A DNA stretch of 64,000 nucleotides from Lineolata rhizophorae (taxonomy: Eukaryota; Ascomycota; Dothideomycetes; Lineolatales; Lineolataceae): contig MU001670.1 in assembly GCA_010093515.1 (NCBI GenBank), positions 2,015,354 to 2,079,353 of the forward strand, read 5' to 3'. Position 1 is the first letter of the stretch; each line of letters starts with the position of its first letter. The notes under the pieces are model-generated. The model worked only from the letters and a program-made list of their open reading frames with translations. It searched no databases and was not told the DNA's origin. Positions 33,692-42,508 of the stretch are shown here, in pieces. The translations under genes and the position numbers were made by a program.

Positions 33692-35451
33692 CTAATAAGG
33701 TGTAGGCCGATCCACAAGATGCGGAGGGGCCGCCGCGCCGAAAGAGCCACAACCGGGATTGTGCGGGCCGCGATAGCGCGCCAGGCACCGCCAGCAAAAC
33801 TCGTAACCGCACTGGCGGCCTGGACAGCCGACTCGCATCAGCGTCTCGCTCGTGGCATTTGGGGGAAAGGGAGCCATGCAAAAAAATAATAAAAAAAATA
33901 AAAATAAACCTACAAGTCATATGATCGCACCCCAGATTCTTCTCGATCCAGTACCCGCACCCGCCGGGACACGGCTTGCTCGTGCGCTCGATGGTCTGCC
34001 GCGACGCCAGCTCCTCCTGGTGGCGCCGCGGGCCGCCGCCGTCGCCGCCGCCGCCGCCGTCGCCGTCGAACTCGTCGCACGTGGCGCCCGCGTGCCAGGG
34101 CACCTTGTGGCGCACGCACGAGAGGCGGTGGCAGCCCTGGCACAGGAACATGGGGTCGGCGGGGTCGGCGTGGATCTGGCCCGAGGCGCAGCCGGCGAAG
34201 GGGCAGTCGTGGAAGTCGGGGTCGGCGCCGTAGAGGCTGCGCGCGAGGCGGGCGTCGTACCTGCGCACGAGGGCGCGCGTCAGCGCCCGTGAGGCCCGTC
34301 TCCCCCTCCGTCCGACCGCAAACTCACCTCGCGAACAAGTCCGCCCCCACGACCGCCCTCAGGTCGTGGTACTCGACGCCCTCGCCGCACTCGGGACACG
34401 TGACGGCGGCGCCGCCCGCCCCGCCGGCGCCGCCCGCCCCGATCGCCCGCGTCTCCATCTGGCTCTCCACCCACCGCTCGAAGCACGCCGTGCACGTGCG
34501 CGCCTCGTGCGCGCACCCGCCCAGCCGCCGCACCGCCGGGAACGCGCCCTCGTCCTTGTCCTCCGCGCACGTCCCGCACGTGCGCCGCCCCTGCCGCCGC
34601 CCTCGCTGCTGCGGCGCCGCGGCTCCGGCCGGGGCGGCGCGAGCGCGGCCGTAGACGTCGCCGTCGTCATCTTCTTCCTCTTCGTCGTCGCCGTCGCCGT
34701 CGCCGTCGCCATCTTCGTCGTCGTCCTCGTCGTCGTCTTCGTCGTCGCCGCCGCCGTCGTCGTCTTCACCGTCGTGGTGGTCGTCGTAGTCGTAGTCGTA
34801 GTCGTAGTCGCGGCCGTGGTCGTAGTCGTAGCAGTGGTTGGCGGCACCGACGGCGAAGGGAGCGGCCGCCTGGTCTGCGTCGGCGGCGGGGCCGGCGCCC
34901 TCGGCCGCGAGCGCGCGGGCGAGCTCGGCGTCGGCTTGGGTTTGGAGGAAGACGGCGAGCTCGAGGTCTTGGAGCGTGCGGGCGACGGCGGAGGAGGGGG
35001 AAGAGGGTCGGCGGGGGGACGGTGGTCGGGAGACGGGGGGACTGTCGGGAGGTGGTTGCGGTGTTAGGGTGGAGGGTTGGGGGGTGTAGGCGTAGGGGGC
35101 TGGTGGGGTGGTTGGGTGCTGTTTTCGTGGTTGTTGTTGTGGGTGCTGGCTAGGTTGGAAGAACCCCGTTGCGGGCCCCCCGGTATTGCAGGGGGCGTCA
35201 CGAGCATCCGTATCGAAGGCCGGGAGGGACGTGTGTGTTGACGAGTGCGAGGGAGGATAAGATGTCACGACCCCACCGTCATTGGTGGGAGCGCCCTGCG
35301 GGTTCCATGGCGAGGTCGAGGTCAGTGCGTCGCTGATGTGTTGGTACTGGTGGAGAGGTTCGTCTTGCTGACTGGCCCAGCGTTGGGTGGCGCGGTGCGG
35401 TGGAGTAGGTTGCCGGCCGGGCGGCTGTTGCCAGGGTGGTGGGTACTCCAT
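33692..35451 (-). CDS. Second RBR-type (RING-IBR-RING) E3 ubiquitin ligase with acidic linker
   Basis: Ubiquitin ligase with a catalytic Cys in RING2. Three exons (35451-34328, 34260-33914, 33819-33692) give 532 residues; introns are 34261-34327 and 33820-33913. RING1 is at about 300-365 (RTCGTC, GGCAHEARTCTAC, TCPEC), IBR at about 385-430 (DCPFAGCASGQIH, LCQGCHRLSC, GATCDEF) and RING2 at about 470-515 (KPCPGGCGYWIEKNLGCDHMTC; RQCGYEFCWRC), with the catalytic Cys in LGCDHMTC. The second intron splits the last Cys codon of CDHMTC exactly as in the other RBR gene of this window. The first 200 residues are Pro/Gln-rich and disordered. Residues about 205-270 form a very acidic Asp/Tyr/Glu tract that begins with DYD repeats. 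The tail after RING2 is short and Pro-rich. Substrate unknown. Confidence 0.85.
34672..34830. repeat. GTC/GTA trinucleotide-rich tract encoding the acidic linker
   Basis: Imperfect GTC, GTA and TTC triplets on the + strand read as GAC, TAC and GAA on the coding minus strand and encode the Asp/Tyr/Glu tract of the second RBR ligase. Low-complexity DNA of this kind is likely to vary in length. Confidence 0.75.
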
Positions 35452-37006
35452 TGACGGGCTTGCTGTGGACTGGAGGAGAGAAAAGCAGTGTTAATTGTCC
35501 GTATTAGTGACAATTTGGCAACAGCACGTAGTGGCAGTGGAAAATGATAGAAGAAATGATGGGGACTTTGGCGGGAAAAGCTTACAGTGTCTCGTTCGAC
35601 ACGGAATTCGAGATTGTCGGAGCAAGAACTCCGCGGTCTTCCCCTCGCTGGCTGCTCGACGCTGGCACTCTGGCCCATGGTTATCGGCGATTAAAATACC
35701 GCCACCGACTCGCGAATGAATGGTCGTAGCTATTGAGCCGCGTCTTTCGTTGTACCACTGGGACGAGTGTGGAAACGTGGTAGCTGGCGATTAGTGCGTG
35801 CAAGGGCTCCCAGTCAGTTTGCAGCGCCATGGCTGGAAAATGAGGGGAGGAGCCAATTGCGCCATAGATCGCTTCGACGGCCCCTTAAGGACCGCCCGCC
35901 CACGAGAAGGCGGGGGCACGAGGCTGAAATGCAAGGTTGCGAGACACAGCACAGAGTGGTGCGCGCCGCCAAGTTCTCCAGCCTTCACTGCCCCCCAGTC
36001 GGGGGCCTTGGTTGGTGGGTAAAGTGGCCCGGCGGTCTTCATACACATCGTTCCCGTGTTGAATCCGCCCATCGTAGAATCATCCCGCACTTTTCTAAGC
36101 CCAAGGCCCGTGGCTGCTGCTGAATGCAATCGTGGAGTTTGTTGAACTTCTAGCCGAAACATCCTGCACTCGAAAATATTGACGTCAAACATGTGGCGAA
36201 GTCGTGCAACTGAAGGTCAATCGGGGGGTAGCTTATCCAAGCTATTATTATCGGCCGGAGAATTGACTTACGCTGTGTTTGCTCACTAATAATCACGCAG
36301 AGTCGTCGGAGTGGTTGGTAGTTGGAGAGTTTGCGAGGACAACGCAGAGCTCTGTGCACTCGTTGCTAACTGCATAGGGCTTAGCGCAGCTGTAGCTTCC
36401 CGTACGACGGCATCACCAAGCTCTTGCCGAACCCTGCTGTACTAAACGCGTGTGTGCATAGTACAACCTACTACGTACGTAGGAGGTATGTAGACCCGCT
36501 ACCGGCCGCTTCCTGCCGCATCCCACTTTTCGTCGAACTATCCCAGCTCCCGCGAGTGCCACCCCTGGCTCACCCGCTTCGCTTGTCAATTAGGACTCTG
36601 CACACTGCAGGAACAGCGCCCAGAAATGACCAATCGTCGCGACTCAGAAACCTGCGGCGGCGAATTCCTTGGGAATACGGCGTGCCATTCACGGTCCTGT
36701 TTTCTCTGTGCGCTGCGTTAGTAGCATCAATGACATGGATATCTCCGACGCTCCCACTTATCATTGTCGGAGCGCCCGCTCGCGGAAGACCTGGCCTTGT
36801 GCCGTGGATGGCGAGTATTTATAGTTCGGATGCTTGTGTTGGCATGTGAACCATATCGCTGGGATAGCTTAATTTGACTCAACTCCCAAGTGATATTGTC
36901 AGTGTACAGTCCCAGGTGCTTTACCCTGACGAGTCACACCGCAACGTCCATGGTAGATCCGCCGTAGTAACGAGCCGCAGCCAAACCAGCAAGATCCTTC
37001 TCGTCC
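35452..37006. other. Divergent intergenic region (1.55 kb)
   Basis: Lies between the start of the second RBR gene (-) and the flavin hydroxylase (+) and should hold both promoters. Small open frames, including one at 36424-36849, show no domain. A GTACGTACG-like motif lies near 36470-36482. No RNA gene was seen. Confidence 0.55.
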
Positions 37007-38791
37007 ATGGCCCCACCGCAAGTCTCTGTCCTCATCGTCGGCGGCGGTCCCGTCGGCCTCATCACCGCCTACCAACTCGCCCACACCCTCCCTCCCCACC
37101 ACACGATCCGCATTGTCGAAAAGCACGCCAAGACGGCCCAGGATGCCTACGGCCGCGCCATCACGCTGTTCCCGCGCAGCGCCGAGATGCTCGACCAGCT
37201 GGGGCTGGCCGACGAGCTGGCGCAGCGCTGCTTCGCCTGCCGGTCCACGGCGAGCTACGACCGGTTCGGCCACGCCGTCAAGGGCCGCGGATGGGAGTGG
37301 ATGGAGCGCATGGGCGACACGAGGTGGGACTTTGCGCTCGTGCTGAGGCAGAAGTATCAGGAGGAGATATTCCGGGCCAGGCTGGCGGAGAAGGGCGTGC
37401 TGCTGGAGTCCCAGGTCGAACTTGTGCAGCTCGCCGTGGACGAAGCCAGACCCGTGGGGTCATACAGGGTCACGGCCGTCCTCGAGAAGCGCGGGTCTAG
37501 TCCGCCGGAAAGGGAGGTGGTCAAGTGCAAGTATGTCGTTGGCGCTGATGGCGGCCGTTCCTTCGTTCGCCGTGCCCTGAATATTCCCTTCGACGGCTCC
37601 TCCACTGAGGATAAATGGGTCCGCATCGATGGCGTCGTCGAGACCGACATGCCAAGCCCGCGCTGCTATGCAGCGATTGAGAGTCCGACGCACGGCAACG
37701 TGCTTTGGGCTGCCCTGGACCACGGCGCCACGCGGATCGGCTTCGCATTCACGGCGGAACGCCAAAGGGCGTACGCCAACTTCGACGAGGCGGCCGCGGT
37801 GCGCGAGGCCGTCGAGTCGGTGAAGCCGTTCCAGCTGCGCTTCAAGCAGGTCGACTGGTACACCGTGTACGTCGTGGGCCAGCGGATCGCGCGGCGCTTC
37901 TCCGCCGCGGACTGCGTCTTCCTCGCCGGCGACGCCTGCCACACGCATAGCTCCGGCGCCGCCCAGGGCATGAACACGGGGCTCCACGACGCCGTCAACC
38001 TGGGCTGGAAGCTCTCGCTCGTGCTCCGGGGCGAGGCCGCGCCCGAGCTGCTGCGCACGTACGAGGCCGAACGCAGGCCAAACGTCGAGAAGCTGATCAA
38101 GTACGACAAGGACATTTCGCGGCTGATGACCATGCAGCTGCCCGAAGGGTGGACGGGCGATCTGAATGCGGATCCGAATGAAGTGCTCGGTCGCGTCATG
38201 GCAGAGGCGGCAACGTTCAGCAGTGGTTTGGGCATCTTTTACGAGCCGGACCGCATGCTGAACGTAAGGGGGACATTTGACGAGCCTGTGTCAGACGTCG
38301 CTGCCGAACGCAGTCCTCTGCAACCAGGTCAGCGGGGCCCGGATGTCGAGCTAAAGAAGCCGGGGACTTTTGACAAGACGAGCTTGCACAAGGAGACTCC
38401 GAACAGGGCACGATTCCATGCCATTGTTTTTGCTGGAGACCCGTCTGTCACCGCTAGTGAGCTTCATAGGTTCTCCTCCGCATTGCGCTCGTCGAGATAT
38501 TTCTCGGCCGACTCTGTTCCACTGTCATGGCTGGTGATCGCCGCCACCAAGCCCCAGCCGTCAATGTTCGAGGCCCTTGGATCTACCAGTCCTATCGGAA
38601 AGGCGTTCTACGACCCCGAGAAAACTGCGCACAAGCGCTATGGTGTAGTAGTTGATAAGGGTGCCGTCTTTGTCCTGCGCCCTGACGGCTGGATAGGAAC
38701 AGCGGCAAAATTGAATCCCGAAAGCGTCTCGGAATTGGAAAAGTATTTCCGGAACTTTATAATCTCTAGCACGTCTAGTCCAAAGCTTTGA
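37007..38791 (+). CDS. FAD-dependent aromatic-ring monooxygenase (phenol hydroxylase type)
   Basis: Group A flavoprotein hydroxylase: NAD(P)H reduces FAD, which with O2 hydroxylates a ring. A single exon of 594 residues. The Rossmann motif VLIVGGGPVG is at residues 8-17, with E38 at the ribose-binding site. The DG motif (YVVGADGGRSFVRRAL) is at about 176-190 and the second FAD motif FLAGDACHTHSSGAAQG at about 304-320, followed by MNTGLHDAVNLGWKL. The last 140 residues form the thioredoxin-like C-terminal domain of the phenol hydroxylase family (RGPDVELKKPGT, then RYGVVVDKGAVFVLRPDGWI). No signal peptide or membrane segment. It ends 106 bases from the end of the dihydropyrimidinase gene. The substrate cannot be read from the sequence; a phenolic compound is the usual case, and a heterocycle feeding the neighbouring ureide enzymes is a hypothesis. 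Confidence 0.9.
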   Translation: MAPPQVSVLIVGGGPVGLITAYQLAHTLPPHHTIRIVEKHAKTAQDAYGRAITLFPRSAEMLDQLGLADELAQRCFACRSTASYDRFGHAVKGRGWEWMERMGDTRWDFALVLRQKYQEEIFRARLAEKGVLLESQVELVQLAVDEARPVGSYRVTAVLEKRGSSPPEREVVKCKYVVGADGGRSFVRRALNIPFDGSSTEDKWVRIDGVVETDMPSPRCYAAIESPTHGNVLWAALDHGATRIGFAFTAERQRAYANFDEAAAVREAVESVKPFQLRFKQVDWYTVYVVGQRIARRFSAADCVFLAGDACHTHSSGAAQGMNTGLHDAVNLGWKLSLVLRGEAAPELLRTYEAERRPNVEKLIKYDKDISRLMTMQLPEGWTGDLNADPNEVLGRVMAEAATFSSGLGIFYEPDRMLNVRGTFDEPVSDVAAERSPLQPGQRGPDVELKKPGTFDKTSLHKETPNRARFHAIVFAGDPSVTASELHRFSSALRSSRYFSADSVPLSWLVIAATKPQPSMFEALGSTSPIGKAFYDPEKTAHKRYGVVVDKGAVFVLRPDGWIGTAAKLNPESVSELEKYFRNFIISSTSSPKL

Positions 38792-38897
38792 TCCATACGT
38801 TGTTTGGTCACATCGTTCTTGACTTCATTACAAAGAATTAGATCATCTCACTGATCCCACCCACAATAGTTTATTTCTTACATAGCGTACTCTTCTG

Positions 38898-40508
38898 CTA
38901 TTCACGAATGTCCCACTCAGCATCACTTCTTGGTCCGGGTAACGAGCTCTTCTCTCGCTTCAGAAATTGGCCATACCCCTTTTTGCCAACAATGCCCGCA
39001 CCGTCATGGTCATACACCACCTCACCGCGCAGAACAGTGTACCGCGGCCAGTTCTTTAGCGTTTTGCCTTCGTATGGTGTATGATCACAGTTATGGTGCA
39101 GCATTTCGTTCTTCAGCCGGAATGGCTCCTTCTCGCTGGCCGGGTACCAAATGACCAAATCTGCGTCGCTTGCACCTTCCACTATTGCGCCTTTGCGCGG
39201 ATACAACCCGTATAGCTTCGCCGGATTTGCGGCCGTCATCTCAACGAACTTCTGCAGGGACAGTCTCTCCGCGGTAAGGGTGAGCGGCAGCCGCGTCTCC
39301 ACGCCCGGCAGTCCGTTCGGAATGTACTTAAAGTGGCCGACGGGGAACTCCTCCGAGATGCTCGTCTTCTTGCCCTTTTCGGCGTCCTCGTAGAGGAACG
39401 GACAGTGATCGGACGACAAGATGGTGAAGGTGCCGTCCGCGAGCCCGTCCCAGATGCTCTCGTTATCGAGCCTGCCCTCGCGCAGCGGCGGGCTGCACAC
39501 GCACTTCGCGCCCTCGAACCCGGGCGCGTCGAGGTCCTTCTTCGTCAGCGCAAAGTACTGCGGGCACGTCTCGGCGTAGACGGGCAGGCCCCTGCGCTGC
39601 GCCTGGCGGATGTGCTCCGTCGCGGCCGGGCTGCTCACGTGCACGATGAGGATCGGCGTGTCGAGGAAGCCGCTCAGGCAGATGGCCCGGTAGGTGGCCT
39701 CGGTCTCGGCCACGGCCGGGTGCGACGTTGCGTGGTACTTGGGCGCGAACTTGCGCCGGGCCTCCAGCTGCCTCGTCATCCAGTCGATCACCGCCCCGTT
39801 CTCGGCGTGCACCATGGTCGTGATGCCCTGCGCGCGCGCCGCCAGCAGCACGTCGAGGATCTGCCCGTCGTCCAGCTGCAGCGCCGCGTACGTCATGTAG
39901 ATCTTGAGCGAGGAGATGCCCTGCGCACGCAGCGCGGCGAACTCGGAGAGCGCGGTCGCAGACGGGTTCGAGACGAGCAGGTGGAAAGAGTAGTCGGAGT
40001 AGCAGTTTGCGGACGCCTTGTCGTGCGTGGCGGTGAGGATGGGGAGAAGCGAGTCTTCATGTTTCTGCTGTGGGGCGAAAGTGATGATGGTGGTGGTGCC
40101 GCCGGCGATGGCGGAGCGTGATCCTTCAAAATTAGGATTTAGAGTTTTGCCATCGATCTGATCATCCCTGAACATACCTGTTTCATAGTTATCAGCCGTA
40201 GAGCCTTTTCCAAACAAAGGCGGCTCTTGAAGGTGGACGTGCGCATCGACACCTCCGGGCTAGTTATGTTTTCAACGAGTCAGGACCCACTGTACAACTT
40301 TGAAATGGGTTTGTAGAACGGCTATTACCATCACATAGCCGCCTCGAGCATCGATTGTCCTCTTGGCCTTGAATTCAGCCAGCCCGCCTTTGGACGTCAA
40401 CTTTGCTATCTTCTCATCTTTGATGCCGATGTCCTTCTCCCCCACTTCTTCATGGGTAACCACTAATCCATTGACGATCACCAGGTCAAATTCCAATTGA
40501 GACGACAT
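38898..40508 (-). CDS. Dihydropyrimidinase / hydantoinase (metal-dependent amidohydrolase)
   Basis: Opens 5,6-dihydropyrimidines or hydantoins to N-carbamoyl amino acids. Three exons (40508-40329, 40259-40178, 40123-38898) give 495 residues. The intron at 40260-40328 joins GGYVM to PGGVDAHVHL. A second intron of 54 bp at 40124-40177 is a multiple of three and lacks stops; removing it restores the conserved NYETGSRSAIAGGTTT, so I call it an intron. Metal ligands are all present: H67 and H69 (DAHVH), K161 (SLKIYMTY, the carbamylated Lys), H193 (MVHAENG), H249 (LIVHVSS) and D326 (SSDHCPF). The length fits eukaryotic dihydropyrimidinases. ATG 40508 is the first in frame. Divergent from an M20 carbamoyl-amino-acid hydrolase, its natural next step (compare PYD2 and PYD3 of Lachancea kluyveri). 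Dihydropyrimidine versus hydantoin preference cannot be told. Confidence 0.93.
40124..40177 (-). other. In-frame 54-bp intron of the dihydropyrimidinase gene
   Basis: Read on the minus strand it begins GTATGT and ends TTTGAAG, with a CCTAAT branch-like motif near the 3' end. Retained, it would add 18 residues (MFRDDQIDG...) between NYET and GSRSAIAGG; removed, the family consensus is exact. Confidence 0.8.
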
Positions 40509-41024
40509 TTTCAAGAGCACATCCAGAACAGATATCCACCAATTTGACGAAGCAAAAAACTCAGTTCTGGCGTTGCTAGCATCGTAGGGTTAAAATGCTT
40601 GTAACTGCTAACTTCTCATCCCACTTGTAGCAGCATATCATTGGCCAATAGTTTGATGTTGTTGGTCAGATCACCGGCGCTTATCGTCCGACGCCAGTGG
40701 CTTATCGGTTGTCGTGCCTTACACGTAACGCGGGGCTTCCGCCGCACGCAATTGCGAGCCCCCGCTTTCCAGCATGATCATCATACATAATGGCCGTAGC
40801 TAGGACTAAAAAGACTAATCTAAAGTGTAGAGTTAAATGTGATAAATCAAGGGGACCAGGCATTGAAGGAATTCAACAAATTCTCCCTATTCTTTTCCCA
40901 TCATTCCCATCATTGTCCTTCGTTGCTAGCCGTGAGTCATTTTCACTTTTCCTACAAACTCAAAAGTGAACAGAGCCTAAAAATAACTCCCTATTACAAG
41001 CACACATCCATCGCAAAAACGAAA
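40509..41024. promoter_or_regulatory. Shared promoter of dihydropyrimidinase and M20 amidohydrolase with GATA-factor sites
   Basis: The two start codons face away from each other across 516 bases. Three matches to HGATAR, the site of AreA/NIT2-type nitrogen regulators, are present: minus-strand CGATAA at 40681-40686 and at 40702-40707, 21 bases apart, and plus-strand TGATAA at 40840-40845. ATTGGCCAAT-like sequence lies near 40640-40650. Paired GATA sites are typical of nitrogen-catabolite genes. That they act here is inference. Confidence 0.55.
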
Positions 41025-42508
41025 ATGACATCTCTCCGAATCAACGGCGCCCGCCTCAACGACACGCTCCAGTCAACGAGCTCACAATGGGGCGCGATTC
41101 CCGACTCCCCCGGGATGTGCCGGCTGAGCCTCAGCCAGGCCGACAAGCTGGCCCGCGACTGGCTCATCGGCGAGTGCGAGGCGCTCGGGTGCGCGACCAA
41201 AGTCGACCAGATGGGCAACATCTTCGCGGTGCGGCCGGGCAAGGCGCCGGACAGGAAGCCCATCGGGATGGGCAGCCACATGGACACTCAGCCCGCCGGT
41301 ACGACCCCTCCGTGACGAGCAGGCGCGCGGCCTTGCGAGCGAATTGCTGAACGCCGCCTTGCGTGGCCACCCTCCATCGCCCAGGCGGCCGCTACGACGG
41401 CATCCTCGGCGTGCAGGCGGCGCTCGAGGCGCTGCGCACGCTGCACGAGCGCGGCGCCGAGACGCACTGCCCGGTCGCGTTGATCGACTGGACCAACGAG
41501 GAAGGGGCGCGGTTCCCGGGGGCCATGATGGCCTCGGGCGTGTGGAGCGGGCGGGGCGCCGCGCCGCTGGCGGCGTGCCACGCGACGCGGGACAGCGACG
41601 GGGTCGCGATGCGTGACGCGCTGGCGCGGGCCGGGTATCTGGGCGAGACGGCGTGCGACTGGCGCGAGAACGGGCTGCAGGCGCACTTCGAGCTGCATAT
41701 CGAGCAGGGCCCGGTGCTGGAGGAGAAGGGGTTGGCGGTGGGGGTGGTGACGGGGGTGCAGGGGATGAAGTGGTTTGAGGTCAGGGTTACGGGCGAGGAA
41801 GGGCATTCAGGTATGGGTTTCTACCGGACGCCCTAGGTATGGGGAGAATTTTTGGTTGAGGGACATCTCTCACGTGATTCTTTTGGGAGGGGGGACATAG
41901 GAACAACGCCGATGACCAAGCGATCGGATGCCCTGGCGACTGCGTCCAGGCTGATAACGGCCGTCAACGATGCCGCGCGCTCGTCTCCCGAGATGCCGCT
42001 CGGCGGCGTAGCCACCGTGGGCGTGATCAAGTGTGACACGTCCAGCCAAGCCACCATCCCCGCCGGCGTGACGTTCATCATCGACGTCCGCGCACGGAAC
42101 GACGACGCCGTCTCGAGCCTCAGCACCGACATATTCACGCGCTTCGACAGCGTCATGCGCGCCGAAAGAGACGCCGGGAGCAAGACGGCCTACGCCGTGG
42201 CGCGCACCTGGGGCCTGCCCGAGAGCAAGTTCCACCCGGACTGCATCGCGGCGGTGCGCGGCGCGGCCGTGGACGAGGTCGGCGCGGAGCAAGTCGACGA
42301 GATGATGAGCCGGGCGGGCCACGACTCGGCGTGGACGTCGCGCGTGGTGCCGACGGGCATGATCTTCGTGCCGTCCAAGGGGGGCATCTCGCATAACCCG
42401 CACGAGTATACGAGCCCGGAGCACTGCGCGCTGGGCGGACAGGTTCTTCTGCAGGCAGTGTTGAAGTATGATGAGCTCTGCTCGAAAGGGACCATTCCGG
42501 CTTCGTAG
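41025..42508 (+). CDS. M20-family N-carbamoyl-amino-acid hydrolase (beta-ureidopropionase / allantoate amidohydrolase type)
   Basis: Removes the carbamoyl group from N-carbamoyl amino acids, giving amino acid, CO2 and NH3. Three exons (41025-41298, 41385-41810, 41901-42508) give 435 residues, with introns at 41299-41384 and 41811-41900. Splicing restores MDTQPAGGRYDGILG and GEEGHSGTTPMTKRSDAL, both conserved. Di-metal ligands are visible: H85 (GMGSHMDT), D96 (GRYDG), E130/E131 (DWTNEEGARFPG), H196 (HFELHIEQGPVLE) and a C-terminal His in GGISHNPHEYTSPEHC. The lid/dimerisation domain lies at about 210-325. Fungal beta-alanine synthase (PYD3) belongs to this M20 type, so beta-ureidopropionase is the best guess given the dihydropyrimidinase neighbour; L-carbamoylase or allantoate/ureidoglycolate activity is possible. 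No signal peptide or PTS1. Confidence 0.9.

Noticed and set aside
37007-42508. Secondary-metabolite gene cluster
   Set aside because: There is no polyketide synthase, peptide synthetase, terpene cyclase, P450, transporter or Zn2Cys6 regulator nearby; the three genes fit primary nitrogen catabolism better.
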